Source of the DNA: an uncultured Cohaesibacter sp.
GTDB taxonomy: Bacteria; Pseudomonadota; Alphaproteobacteria; Rhizobiales; Cohaesibacteraceae
Direction: 5' to 3'
Length of the DNA stretch: 64,000 bases
NCBI RefSeq assembly: GCF_963682185.1
Contig: NZ_OY821667.1
Span: 4,973,501-5,037,500, forward strand
Part shown: piece after piece, positions 45,102 to 54,005 of the stretch
Position numbering within the stretch: position 1 is the first letter of the stretch
Layout of the letters: each line of letters starts with the position of its first letter
Program-made: the position numbers and the translations under genes
Notes under the pieces: model-generated
The model's input: the letters and a program-made list of their open reading frames with translations, nothing else
Told to the model about the DNA's origin: nothing
Databases searched by the model: none

Positions 45102-46364
45102 ATGAACCAACAGAAAAAAGCACCATGGCTGAGCGTAATCGGCATCGGCGAAGATGGGCTTGATGGCCTTGGTGATCTGGCATGGTCGCTTATCGCCGAA
45201 GCGAAAACCATCTATGGCGGTGCGCGTCATTTGGCCATGATACCCGACGAACTGGCTGATGGTGCAGAGAAGAGAGGCTGGCCAACGCCATTCTCTGGCG
45301 CCTTCAAGGAATTGGAAAGCCTGAGGGGCACGCCTGTCGTCGTGCTGGCCAGCGGCGATCCGATGTATTTCGGCATTGGCGGAACGCTGTCACGTCATTT
45401 CCAGCGAAATGATATGCGTGTGCTGCCGTTCCCCGGATCTTTCAGCCTCGCTGCCAGTCGACTGGGCTGGCCGCTGGATAAAGCTGAAAAGCTGACCATT
45501 CACGGGCGCAGCATCGAAACGCTCTTGCCACATTATTGTCCGGGGGGGCGTCTGCTTGTTTTGTCGCGAGATGGGGCATCACCTAAGGAGGTTGCCAGCC
45601 AGCTTTGTGCGCGCGGTATCGAGGATGCCGAGTTGACCATTCTGGAGCATCTGGGCGGTGCAGCTGAGCGCATGGTCTGTGCAACAGCCAGAGACTTGGC
45701 TGTTGGAGACGAACACTTCGCGGATCTTAATGTGCTCGCCATCGCGCTACCGGAGCATTTGCAAAGCTGGTACCCCATCCAGCCCGGTTTGCCCGATGAG
45801 GCCTTTGAGCATGATGGCAAGATGACCAAGCGGGATATCCGCGCCAGTGCGCTTGCCAAGCTCATGCCCCATCCCGGTGCGCTGTTGTGGGATATAGGCA
45901 CCGGCTGTGGCTCGGTTGCGATTGAATGGCTGCGTAGCCATCGCACTTGCCGTGCCATCGGCATAGAGCCACAGGAGAAACGCCGGACCCTTGCGCGGCA
46001 CAATGCCGACAGCTTGGGTGTGCCGAGCCTCAAACTCATTGCCGACACAGCCCCCGCAGGCCTTGAAGGACAGGACGCCCCCGATGCTGTTTTTATCGGC
46101 GGTGGCTTGTCTCAAGAGGTCGTTGCCTATTGCCTCGGAGCCTTGAAGCCCGGCGGGCGCCTTGTGGCCCATGCGGTTACCCTCGGCTCTGAGCATCTGC
46201 TTCTTGAGATGTTCGAAAAGCATGGCGGCGAGCTGACACGACTTTCTATATCAAGGGCGACGCCTGTCGGCCCCTATTTCGGCTGGAAACCTTCCATGCC
46301 AGTGACACAGTGGGCTTTCATCAAGCCCTTAGAGACCAAGACGAGAAATACAATCAATGACTAG
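45102..46364 (+). CDS. cobL: CobL (CbiE-CbiT), precorrin-6Y/7 C5,15-methyltransferase
   Basis: This 420-residue protein joins the CbiE-like C5-methyltransferase (residues about 10-205; SVIGIGEDGL and VVVLASGDPMYFGIG) with the CbiT-like C15-methyltransferase and decarboxylase (residues about 240-420; ALLWDIGTGCGSVAIEWL SAM loop). The ATG at 45102 follows the cobH stop by 14 bases. It overlaps cobI by 8 bases. The fused form is common in alphaproteobacteria. Confidence 0.92.
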   Translation: MNQQKKAPWLSVIGIGEDGLDGLGDLAWSLIAEAKTIYGGARHLAMIPDELADGAEKRGWPTPFSGAFKELESLRGTPVVVLASGDPMYFGIGGTLSRHFQRNDMRVLPFPGSFSLAASRLGWPLDKAEKLTIHGRSIETLLPHYCPGGRLLVLSRDGASPKEVASQLCARGIEDAELTILEHLGGAAERMVCATARDLAVGDEHFADLNVLAIALPEHLQSWYPIQPGLPDEAFEHDGKMTKRDIRASALAKLMPHPGALLWDIGTGCGSVAIEWLRSHRTCRAIGIEPQEKRRTLARHNADSLGVPSLKLIADTAPAGLEGQDAPDAVFIGGGLSQEVVAYCLGALKPGGRLVAHAVTLGSEHLLLEMFEKHGGELTRLSISRATPVGPYFGWKPSMPVTQWAFIKPLETKTRNTIND

Positions 46365-47076
46365 CAAGAAAAAAGGCACCCTTTACGGCGTGGGGGTCGG
46401 TCCGGGAGACCCTGATCTGATCACTCTCAAGGCCGCCCGACTTATCAGCAATGCCGCCACGATTGCCTATCCGGCACCTGAAGGCGGAGACAGCTTTGCC
46501 CGCGATATCGCCAAGGCACATATCTCGGAAGGCACGAAAGAGATTTCCATCGCTGTACCCATGCGGCCAGAGCGTAAAGCCGCTCAGGACGCCTATGACG
46601 TGGGGGCCGTCGAGGTTCGCGCCCAGTTGGAAGCGGGCAATGACGTGGTCTTCCTGTGCGAAGGTGATCCCTTCTTCTATGGCACCTTCATGTATCTTTA
46701 CGACCGGTTGGCTGGTGATTTTGAAACCGACATCATTCCCGGCGTAACCTCCATTGTCGCTTGTGCCTGCCGCCTGAAGCAGCCGCTTGTCAGCCGCAAT
46801 GACGTTCTGACGGTGCTTGCTGGCCCGATGTCGGACGATGAGCTGGAAGCCCGTCTGAAGCTTGGAGGCTCCTTTGCTATCATGAAGGTGGGGCGTCATT
46901 TGCCGCGCCTGCGTGCCCTGTTGGAGAAACTCGATCTCATGAAGCGCGCCGGTTATGTCGAGCGGGCAACGCTGGCCAATGAGAAGGCCATCCCGCTTGC
47001 CGAACTCGAAGACGCTACAGCGCCTTATTTCTCAATGATCCTTATTTATGACGGGGACGAAGCATGGAAAAACTAA
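46357..47076 (+). CDS. cobI: CobI/CbiL, precorrin-2 C20-methyltransferase
   Basis: A 239-residue SAM-dependent methyltransferase adding the C-20 methyl group. The N-terminal GTLYGVGVGPGDPDLITLKA and the CEGDPFFYGTFMYLYDRL block are typical, as is DIIPGVTSIVACACRL. The start overlaps cobL by 8 bases, and its own stop lies within the next start (13-base overlap), so the cluster is translationally coupled. Confidence 0.92.
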   Translation: MTSKKKGTLYGVGVGPGDPDLITLKAARLISNAATIAYPAPEGGDSFARDIAKAHISEGTKEISIAVPMRPERKAAQDAYDVGAVEVRAQLEAGNDVVFLCEGDPFFYGTFMYLYDRLAGDFETDIIPGVTSIVACACRLKQPLVSRNDVLTVLAGPMSDDELEARLKLGGSFAIMKVGRHLPRLRALLEKLDLMKRAGYVERATLANEKAIPLAELEDATAPYFSMILIYDGDEAWKN

Positions 47077-48926
47077 TGCCCATTACCATCGTCTGCCCAA
47101 GCGCGGCAGCGGGTGAACTGGCTGTCTCCATCAAGACTGCACTCAAGAATGCCGGTCATCCGGTGGAGCTGCATGGCAAGGGCGAGATAGAAGGCTTCGA
47201 TGTCTCCTTCGCTGATAGTCTGGCCCATCTCAAGGGGTTGTTTTCTGAAGGGCGTGCCATCGTTGCACTTTATGCCAGCGGCATTGTCATTCGCGCCCTT
47301 GCGCCACTTCTTGATAGCAAGTTTGATGAACCGCCGGTGTTGGCCGTTGCTCGCGATGGCAAGTCGGTTGTGCCGCTGCTGGGCGGACATCATGGCGCCA
47401 ACGATCTGGCGCATCTGCTCGCCGAGGCACTGAGCGCCCATGCCGCTGTCACCACCGCTGGTGATTGCCGTTACCGTCTGGCGCTCGACAATCCTCCAAA
47501 GGGGTGGAAGTTGCAGCATGCCAAAAAGGCAGCCGCTGTCATGGCGCGGATCGTCGATGGCGAAGCTGTCTCCGTTTCATCCGATCTGGATTGGCTGGAC
47601 AATAGCGAAATTGCCCGTGCCGATAGCGCTGCCATCAGCCTTGAAGCGAGCTTTGCCCCCGTGCCGGAAGCAAGCACGGAAACAAGCCTGACCTATAGCC
47701 CGCAAAAACTCGTCGTTGGGGTGGGCTGCGAACGGGGCATAGCTGCCGCTGATTTGATCTCCCATATCGAAAGCGTGCTGGCAAGCAACAGCCTTGCGCC
47801 CGAAGCGATAGGCCTGCTGGCATCCATCGATGTCAAAATGGATGAAGACGCAATCCATCAGGCTGCCGCACATTTTGCCGTGCCGACCCGTTTCTTCGCG
47901 GCAGAAGAATTGGAAGCCGAGAAAGAGCGTTTGAAAAATCCTTCCGATGTGGTTTTCGCCGAGGTTGGGTGTCATGGCGTTGCAGAAGGAGCGGCCCTTG
48001 CTGCGGCAGGGCCTGAAGGCTCTCTTCTTGTTACCAAGGTGAAATCGGATAAAGCCACCTGCGCCATCGGCCTTGCCGCCGAGCCTTTCAAAGCTGAGAT
48101 GCCCGGTAAGAAGCGCGGCTCTCTGGCCGTGATCGGCATTGGCCCGGGCACGCCCTATTGGCGCACACCCCAGGCGACTAGCCTCATTGCCAGTGCTGAA
48201 AAACTCGTTGGCTACAAATTCTATCTCGATCTGCTCGGCCCGATGGCCGATGACGAACGCAGATGTGACTTCCCCATGGGGAGCGAGAAGGACCGTTGCC
48301 GCTATGCGCTGGAAGAAGCAGGCAAGGGCCATGATGTGGCACTGATCTGTTCTGGTGATGGCGGTATCTACGCCATGGGCGCTCTGGTGATGGAGCTACT
48401 GGACCGTGATGCCGACAATGGCGGCGTGTCGGATGCTGCCAAGCGGGTGGCGCTCACGCATGTGCCGGGCATTTCTGCGTTGCAGGCTGCTTCGGCACGC
48501 TTTGGTGCCTTGCTTGGCCATGACTTCTGCACCATCTCGCTTTCAGACTTGCTGACGCCATGGGAAACCATCGAGCAGCGTGTCAACGCAGCTGCAGAAG
48601 GAGACTTCGTGGTTGCCTTCTACAATCCCGTTTCCAAAAAGCGCAGAACCCAGTTGCTTCGGGCCAAGGAAATCCTGCTCACCAAACGCCCGGAAGAAAC
48701 GCCGGTTCTGCTCGCGTCCAATCTGGGCCGACCGGATGAAGAGCTAAAAATGCGCACCCTTGCAACGCTGGACATAGAAGAAGTCGATATGTTGACGGTC
48801 GTGCTTGTGGGCTCGTCCCAATCGCGCCAGTGGCGCTCTGGTGATCGCTCCGTAGGGGATAATGGCTGGATGGCCTACACCCCGCGCGGATATGCAAAAA
48901 GAATTGATGGAGAGAACAGGGAATGA
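47064..48926 (+). CDS. CbiG-CobJ fusion: cobalt-precorrin-5A hydrolase plus precorrin-3B C17-methyltransferase
   Basis: A 620-residue fusion of two enzymes. Residues about 8-115 are the CbiG N-terminal domain (LYASGIVIRALAPLLDSK and LLGGHHGANDLAHLLAEAL), a middle region follows, and residues about 215-345 are the CbiG C-terminal/CobE domain (LVVGVGCERGIAAADLI, LLASIDVKMDED). Residues about 350-620 are CobJ/CbiH (GSLAVIGIGPGTPYWRTPQA, CSGDGGIYAMGALV and VAFYNPVSKKRRTQLL). CbiG opens the lactone of cobalt-precorrin-5A and releases acetaldehyde in the anaerobic route. The start at 47064 overlaps cobI; an alternative ATG at 47076 forms a TAATG with the cobI stop. Confidence 0.88.
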   Translation: MEKLMPITIVCPSAAAGELAVSIKTALKNAGHPVELHGKGEIEGFDVSFADSLAHLKGLFSEGRAIVALYASGIVIRALAPLLDSKFDEPPVLAVARDGKSVVPLLGGHHGANDLAHLLAEALSAHAAVTTAGDCRYRLALDNPPKGWKLQHAKKAAAVMARIVDGEAVSVSSDLDWLDNSEIARADSAAISLEASFAPVPEASTETSLTYSPQKLVVGVGCERGIAAADLISHIESVLASNSLAPEAIGLLASIDVKMDEDAIHQAAAHFAVPTRFFAAEELEAEKERLKNPSDVVFAEVGCHGVAEGAALAAAGPEGSLLVTKVKSDKATCAIGLAAEPFKAEMPGKKRGSLAVIGIGPGTPYWRTPQATSLIASAEKLVGYKFYLDLLGPMADDERRCDFPMGSEKDRCRYALEEAGKGHDVALICSGDGGIYAMGALVMELLDRDADNGGVSDAAKRVALTHVPGISALQAASARFGALLGHDFCTISLSDLLTPWETIEQRVNAAAEGDFVVAFYNPVSKKRRTQLLRAKEILLTKRPEETPVLLASNLGRPDEELKMRTLATLDIEEVDMLTVVLVGSSQSRQWRSGDRSVGDNGWMAYTPRGYAKRIDGENRE

Positions 48927-49699
48927 CTGTCTATTTTATCGGAGCTGGCCCTGGTGCGCCGGACCTTATCACCGTGCGTGGGCTAAAGCTTATCCAACGC
49001 TGCCCTGTCTGCCTCTTTGCGGGCTCTTTGGTGCCGGAGGCCACCGTGGCCGAGGCGCCTGAAGGGGCCCTGGTCAAAGACACTGCCGCCATGAATCTCG
49101 ATGAAATCATCGAAGATATCAAACAGGCTCATGACGAAGGCAAGGATGTGGCGCGCGTCCATTCGGGCGATCCCTCCATCTATGGGGCGATTGCTGAACA
49201 GATGCGGCGCCTTAATGCGCTGGAAATCCCTTATGAAGTGGTGCCCGGCGTTCCTGCCTTTGCTGCCGCTGCCGCAGCCCTTGGTACGGAACTGACCATT
49301 CCCGGTATTGCCCAGAGCATTATCCTGACGCGGACCTCGATGAAATCCTCCTCCATGCCGGAGCGGGAGAGCCTCGCGATTCTCGGTCAATCCGGCGCAA
49401 CCATGGCCATTCATCTGTCGGTGCGCAATGCTGCTCATATCGAGCGGGAGCTGACCCCGCATTATGGTGAAGATTGCCCCGCAGTGATCGCCTATCGCGT
49501 GGGGTGGCCAGATCAGACCTTCATCCATGCGACGCTTGGAACCTTGCGCCAGAAAATTCGCGAGTCCAAACTCACCCGCACAGCGCTCATTCTTGTCGGC
49601 CCTGCTTTGGGCGCGCAGAATTTCGAAGAGTCCAAGCTGTATGACGCTGAGTTTGAGCATATCCTGCGCCTGCCGAAAAAGGCCAACAAGAAAGGCTAA
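48923..49699 (+). CDS. cobM: CobM/CbiF, (cobalt-)precorrin-4 C11-methyltransferase
   Basis: A 258-residue methyltransferase with the SAM/tetrapyrrole blocks VYFIGAGPGAPDLITVRGLK, VARVHSGDPSIYGAIAEQ and VVPGVPAFAAAAAALG, and TRTSMKSSSMPE near residue 140, which is characteristic of CobM/CbiF. It overlaps the fusion gene by 4 bases and is the last plus-strand gene before the convergent cobB. Its product is the substrate of CbiG in the early-cobalt pathway. Confidence 0.93.
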   Translation: MTVYFIGAGPGAPDLITVRGLKLIQRCPVCLFAGSLVPEATVAEAPEGALVKDTAAMNLDEIIEDIKQAHDEGKDVARVHSGDPSIYGAIAEQMRRLNALEIPYEVVPGVPAFAAAAAALGTELTIPGIAQSIILTRTSMKSSSMPERESLAILGQSGATMAIHLSVRNAAHIERELTPHYGEDCPAVIAYRVGWPDQTFIHATLGTLRQKIRESKLTRTALILVGPALGAQNFEESKLYDAEFEHILRLPKKANKKG

Positions 49700-49705
49700 G
49701 CGAAT

Positions 49706-49731
49706 GGGTGAGGGGCTAAAGCGCCTTACCC
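49706..49731 (+). terminator. Weak terminator-like hairpin between cobM and cobB
   Basis: GGGTGAGG (49706-49713) pairs with CCTTACCC (49724-49731) with one G-T wobble. A short T-rich stretch follows after about a dozen bases (49742-49746). It separates the convergent cobM and cobB genes but is not an ideal terminator. Confidence 0.4.
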
Positions 49732-49732
49732 T

Positions 49733-51076
49733 TCAAACCTGATTTTTCAGTGGGGCGATGATATGGGCAAAGGAGCCATGTACGGATCCAACCCGTTGCC
49801 CCATTGGAGCAAGAGCCCTGTCGGCTGCAGTCCGGGCTTCAAAGAGCGGTTCTGCTTCGCCCATCAGGGTAATGGTCGCATAATGAAATTCATGGGCTGC
49901 CAGTCGGGGAGCCCAAGGTAGAGCGGATTGATGCGACAGCTTGCGATAACCAAGCGATAGTTTCGTCTCGGCGAAACTGGTGGTGATGGGCAACAGGTCC
50001 AGCATGGGCGCTTCAACCCCATCAGCCGATATAATGGACCGCCCCAGCGTCATATAGCCCCCGCATTCCCCAAAGATCAGCACATTGCGCTCGGTTGCAG
50101 AGCGCACGGCCTGCCTGAAGGTTGCGGCACAAGCCAGCTTGTCCAGATGAAGCTCCGGATATCCGCCGGGAAGATAGATGGCATCCGCATCTTGATGGGG
50201 GGCTTCATCGGCAAGGGGGGAGAAGAAGGATAAGCGGGCACCCTGATTAGACCAGTCTTGCAAAAGATGCGGATAGATAAAGCTGAAAGCCTCATCCCGC
50301 GCGATGGCTATATGCTGTCCTAGAGGGGGGAGAGACTGAAGGGGAGCGGGAATGCCCGTCGGCGCAGGTCCCTTTGCCGTATGCTTGTTGGCAATCTCCA
50401 GGATAAGATCAAGATCAACGTCCTCTGACATATGGTCAGCAATCCGGTCGATCATCTCGTCAAGACCGTCATGTTCACCCGCTTGCACAAGGCCCAGATG
50501 GCGGGAGGGCAATTGCAACTGATCCGAGCCGCGCACGGCACCAACGATTGGCAGATCAAGAGGCGCAAATGCTTCGCGCAATAGATGCTCATGCGCTTTG
50601 GAGCCAACGCGATTGAGCAGGATACCGCCAATCGTCAGTGCAGGGTCAAACTCACACAAACCTTTGGCAATCGCGGCCGCTGTCTGTGCCTGACCCTTGA
50701 CGTCCAGAACGAGAATGACCGGCAGTCCGAGAGCATGAGCCAACGCTGCGGTGGAGCCTTGCCCTTTGGCCGCGCCATCAAACAATCCCATTACGCCTTC
50801 TACAAAGAGTAGATCGCCAAGACTGCTCTGCCGCAGGGCTCGCGCTTGCAGTTCCTCGCGGGTCATGGCCCAAGGGTCCAGATTGATGGACGATTGCCCG
50901 GATGCCACAGCATGGAAAGCCGGATCGATATAGTCCGGCCCGCACTTGGCGGGCGTGACGTGGAGGCCTCTACGGCTCAGGAGACGTTGTAAGCCAAGCG
51001 AAAGGGTGGTCTTGCCTGCGTTCGAGCTACTTGCTGCGAGAATAAGCCCCGTGGGCAGAAGTGGCATGTTGCTCAT
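49733..51076 (-). CDS. cobB: CobB/CbiA, cobyrinic acid a,c-diamide synthase
   Basis: This 447-residue enzyme amidates the a and c side chains of (cobalt-)corrinoid using glutamine and ATP. The N-terminal ATP domain has LAASSSNAGKTTLSLGLQRL and AKCGPDYIDPAFHA. The C-terminal glutamine amidotransferase has its nucleophilic cysteine in LIFGECGGYMTLG near residue 335. The ATG at 51076 or the next ATG at 51067 could be used; a TTG at 51088 would abut cobA. It is cotranscribed after cobA. Confidence 0.92.
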   Translation of the reverse strand: MSNMPLLPTGLILAASSSNAGKTTLSLGLQRLLSRRGLHVTPAKCGPDYIDPAFHAVASGQSSINLDPWAMTREELQARALRQSSLGDLLFVEGVMGLFDGAAKGQGSTAALAHALGLPVILVLDVKGQAQTAAAIAKGLCEFDPALTIGGILLNRVGSKAHEHLLREAFAPLDLPIVGAVRGSDQLQLPSRHLGLVQAGEHDGLDEMIDRIADHMSEDVDLDLILEIANKHTAKGPAPTGIPAPLQSLPPLGQHIAIARDEAFSFIYPHLLQDWSNQGARLSFFSPLADEAPHQDADAIYLPGGYPELHLDKLACAATFRQAVRSATERNVLIFGECGGYMTLGRSIISADGVEAPMLDLLPITTSFAETKLSLGYRKLSHQSALPWAPRLAAHEFHYATITLMGEAEPLFEARTAADRALAPMGQRVGSVHGSFAHIIAPLKNQV

Positions 51077-51088
51077 GAAGGGGACCAA

Positions 51089-51946
51089 TCAGGACTTGAT
51101 GCCAAGGGGATCGGAGACAAGTGTCTTGCCACCATTGGCAAAGCCGAGCCAATCCAACCCGTCACGCAATTTGACCACATTGCCGATCACAACGATGGCC
51201 GGTGGCTCCATGTTGGAATTGTGGGCGTCATCTGCGATATGGGCAAGGGTAGAGGTCAACACTTCCTGCCGTGGGGTTGAGGCATTGCAGATAACCGCAG
51301 CCCCTTCTTCAGGGTCGCGTCCCGCATCCATCAGTTTTTTCGTAATGCCATGCAGATGCTTCATGGCCATATACATGACAATCACCTGAGAGCCCTTTGC
51401 TATGCCATCCCAATCAAGGGCCGTGGGCATCTCTCCAGTGTGGTCGTGACCGGTAAGGAAGGTCACTGACTGATTGATATCACGATGGGTGGCCGGAATG
51501 CCCGCATAACAGAGACCGCCGATCCCTGCAGTAATCCCCGGAACCACACGGAAAGGAACCCCGGCCTCTACAAGCTGCAAGGCTTCTTCGCCGCCGCGCC
51601 CAAAAATGAAGGGATCACCCCCCTTGAAACGCAACACGCGCTTGCCTTCCTTGGCCAGTTCAATGAGGCGCAGATTGATATCTTTCTGCTTGGAAGAGGG
51701 GCGCCCACCACGCTTGCCTGCATATTCCACGATAATATCTGGCCGCGCAAAGGAGAGAAGGGCCTTGTCTACCAGTGCGTCATAGACAATCGCGTCGGCC
51801 TGACGCAATGCATTGACCGCATGAAGGGTCAGGAGACCTCGATCTCCAGGGCCGCCGCCAACGAGCCAAACCCATCCAGGCTCGAACTCGGGGAGTCCAT
51901 CAAACAGTATTTGGCTATAGGAATCTTGGACGGGGGAATTCGACAT
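51089..51946 (-). CDS. cobA: CobA, uroporphyrinogen-III C-methyltransferase (SUMT)
   Basis: This 285-residue enzyme methylates uroporphyrinogen III at C-2 and C-7 to make precorrin-2. Conserved blocks are VWLVGGGPGDRGLLTLHAVN, the DALVDKALL segment and RFKGGDPFIFGRGGEEALQL, then VVPGITAGIGGLCYAGIPATHR. It is transcribed away from cbiD and joined to cobB at a TTG/stop junction. Precorrin-2 must still be oxidised to sirohydrochlorin before CbiX can act; that dehydrogenase is not in the window. Confidence 0.92.
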   Translation of the reverse strand: MSNSPVQDSYSQILFDGLPEFEPGWVWLVGGGPGDRGLLTLHAVNALRQADAIVYDALVDKALLSFARPDIIVEYAGKRGGRPSSKQKDINLRLIELAKEGKRVLRFKGGDPFIFGRGGEEALQLVEAGVPFRVVPGITAGIGGLCYAGIPATHRDINQSVTFLTGHDHTGEMPTALDWDGIAKGSQVIVMYMAMKHLHGITKKLMDAGRDPEEGAAVICNASTPRQEVLTSTLAHIADDAHNSNMEPPAIVVIGNVVKLRDGLDWLGFANGGKTLVSDPLGIKS

Positions 51947-52011
51947 GTATTTCTTAACTCTGGCTCTTTTAGATGTGGCGTCCCGATTGGCTCCACTATA
52001 TACCTAAGTAC

Positions 52012-53145
52012 ATGACGGATGACACGGAAAAAGCACAGAAAGAGCAAATTTTAAGGCGCGGTTGGACAACTGGCGCCTGCGCAACTGCTGCAACCAAAGC
52101 GGCCCTTTCAGCGCTGGTTTCCTCGCGCTTTCCAGACCCCGTATCGATCACGCTTCCCAAGGGGCAAACACCTTCATTCGCGCTCGATTGTGAACGGTTG
52201 GAAGAGGATTTCGCCGAAGTGGGAATCATCAAGGATGCGGGGGACGATCCGGATGTGACCCATGGAGCGCTCATTCTTTCAACAATACGGTTTGGTCCTG
52301 CCGGTTCGGGCGTACGCTTCTTTGCTGGCAAAGGCGTGGGTATGGTCACGCGTCCGGGCCTGCCGATCCCTGTGGGGGAACCTGCCATCAACCCCGTGCC
52401 GCGCCAATTGATGCGAGATGTGGTGGAAGAGCTCGCAAAAGAGCATGGCTTTGCTCCGGATGTCGATATCACCATTTCCGTGCGCAATGGCGAGAAGCTC
52501 GCTAAACATACATGGAATCCGCGGCTTGGTATCGTCGGTGGCATTTCCATTCTGGGAACCACCGGTATTGTTGTTCCCTTTTCCTGCTCCGCATGGATAC
52601 ATTCCATTCACCGTGGCATTGATGTTGCGCGGGCCGAAGGGCAAGCCCATGTGGCGGGCTGTACGGGCTCCACATCAGAAAAAACGGTTCGCGCGCTCTA
52701 TGGTTTACCGGAATTCGCCATGCTTGATATGGGGGATTTCGTCGGTGGCATGCTCAAATATCTAAGGCGCAATCCCATCGCGCGCGTTACGATAGGGGGC
52801 GGTTTTGCCAAGCTCACCAAGCTGGCGCAGGGGCATATGGATTTGCACTCAGGGCGCAGTCAGGTAGACTTCGACTGGATGGCGGGGCAGGTCGCATCCA
52901 TTGGAGGCACCACTGAGCTTTTTGAGCAAGTAAAACAGGCCAATACGGCTCTGGCCGTGCTGCAGCTCTGCGAGGCTGCCGGTGTCGCCATTGTGCCGCA
53001 CGTGGCAAAATTGGCGCAACGCGCCGCTTTCAAAATTCTGGGGCCGAGTGACATCGCTCTCGATATTGTCGTAATTGCGAGGGATGGTACACTTTTGACG
53101 CAGTCCGAGATTCTCACCTACGACCAGTTGGAGTACGCTCCATGA
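52012..53145 (+). CDS. cbiD: CbiD, cobalt-precorrin-5B C1-methyltransferase
   Basis: A 377-residue enzyme of the oxygen-independent route, with no equivalent in the aerobic pathway, where CobF does this methylation. The family signature LRRGWTTGACATAATKAAL begins near residue 13, followed by VSITLPKGQTPSF, GKGVGMVTRPGLPIPVGEPAINPVPR and TTGIVVPFSCSAW. I chose the ATG at 52012 because it gives the usual short N terminus; the ATG at 51973 would add 13 residues and nearly touch the divergent cobA. The next gene overlaps by 4 bases. Confidence 0.92.
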   Translation: MTDDTEKAQKEQILRRGWTTGACATAATKAALSALVSSRFPDPVSITLPKGQTPSFALDCERLEEDFAEVGIIKDAGDDPDVTHGALILSTIRFGPAGSGVRFFAGKGVGMVTRPGLPIPVGEPAINPVPRQLMRDVVEELAKEHGFAPDVDITISVRNGEKLAKHTWNPRLGIVGGISILGTTGIVVPFSCSAWIHSIHRGIDVARAEGQAHVAGCTGSTSEKTVRALYGLPEFAMLDMGDFVGGMLKYLRRNPIARVTIGGGFAKLTKLAQGHMDLHSGRSQVDFDWMAGQVASIGGTTELFEQVKQANTALAVLQLCEAAGVAIVPHVAKLAQRAAFKILGPSDIALDIVVIARDGTLLTQSEILTYDQLEYAP

Positions 53146-53963
53146 CCAAACAGCGCCATATTCTTCTTCTCGGTGGTACAGCCGAAGCAAGGGAACTGCT
53201 TGAAACCCTGATCAAGTCGACAGAGCATGATGTCACCTATTCCCTTGCTGGGGTGCTCGGCAGCAAGGCCGAAGAAGTTCTACGCAGTCGGATGGGGTTT
53301 GACAGCGACCATTTCCAGTTTCGCATGGGGGGCTTTGGCGGGCCGGAAGGCTTGCATAGCTATATGAAGGATCATGGTATCGACCTCTTGATCGATGCGA
53401 CCCACCCCTATGCCACGGCCATTTCACGCAATGCGGTGGAAGCCTCAAAGAGTGCTGGTGTGCCTCTTGCCCGTTTCGTGCGTCATGAATGGGCCGAAAC
53501 CGGCGAGGATGAATGGACTGTCGTGAAAACGCTCACCGAGGCTGCAGCCGCGTTGCCCTCGGGTGTAACGGTTTTTCTCTCGGTCGGCCGCCAATCCATC
53601 GCTCCCTTTGCAAGCCGTAAAGATTGCAATTTCGTGATCCGCAGTATCGCCGAAGCCGAAGAGCAGATGTTCCATTCCGCCACCTTCATTCAAGGGATGC
53701 CGGGGCGGTCCATGGAAGAGGAAATGTCGCTCTTTCTCGACTATGATATCGACTATCTGGTGACGAAGAATTCAGGCGCTGGCAAGGCATCGCATAAGAT
53801 CCTTGCCGCACGGGAGTTGCACATTCCCGTCATCATGGTCAAGCGCCCCCATTTGCCCGAAAGCCCAGAATTCAGCGAGCTTGATCCAATTCTCAAATGG
53901 ATCGACAGCGCGCCCGATGCGCCACAAGATGGGGCAACACAATCACAATCAGATCCAGAATAA
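53142..53963 (+). CDS. cobK: CobK/CbiJ, (cobalt-)precorrin-6A reductase
   Basis: A 273-residue NADPH-dependent reductase of the macrocycle. The nucleotide loop ILLLGGTAEARELLETL is at residues 5-21, with DLLIDATHPYATAISRNAV and the GRQSIAPFA block; the C-terminal VTKNSGAGKASHKILAAREL segment is highly conserved. It overlaps cbiD by 4 bases. The last 25 residues are Gln/Ser-rich and beyond the family domain. Confidence 0.92.
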   Translation: MTKQRHILLLGGTAEARELLETLIKSTEHDVTYSLAGVLGSKAEEVLRSRMGFDSDHFQFRMGGFGGPEGLHSYMKDHGIDLLIDATHPYATAISRNAVEASKSAGVPLARFVRHEWAETGEDEWTVVKTLTEAAAALPSGVTVFLSVGRQSIAPFASRKDCNFVIRSIAEAEEQMFHSATFIQGMPGRSMEEEMSLFLDYDIDYLVTKNSGAGKASHKILAARELHIPVIMVKRPHLPESPEFSELDPILKWIDSAPDAPQDGATQSQSDPE

Positions 53964-54005
53964 CATCTGGCAGCCAAGACAAGAAAAGACAAACAGGAAA
54001 GCCCC

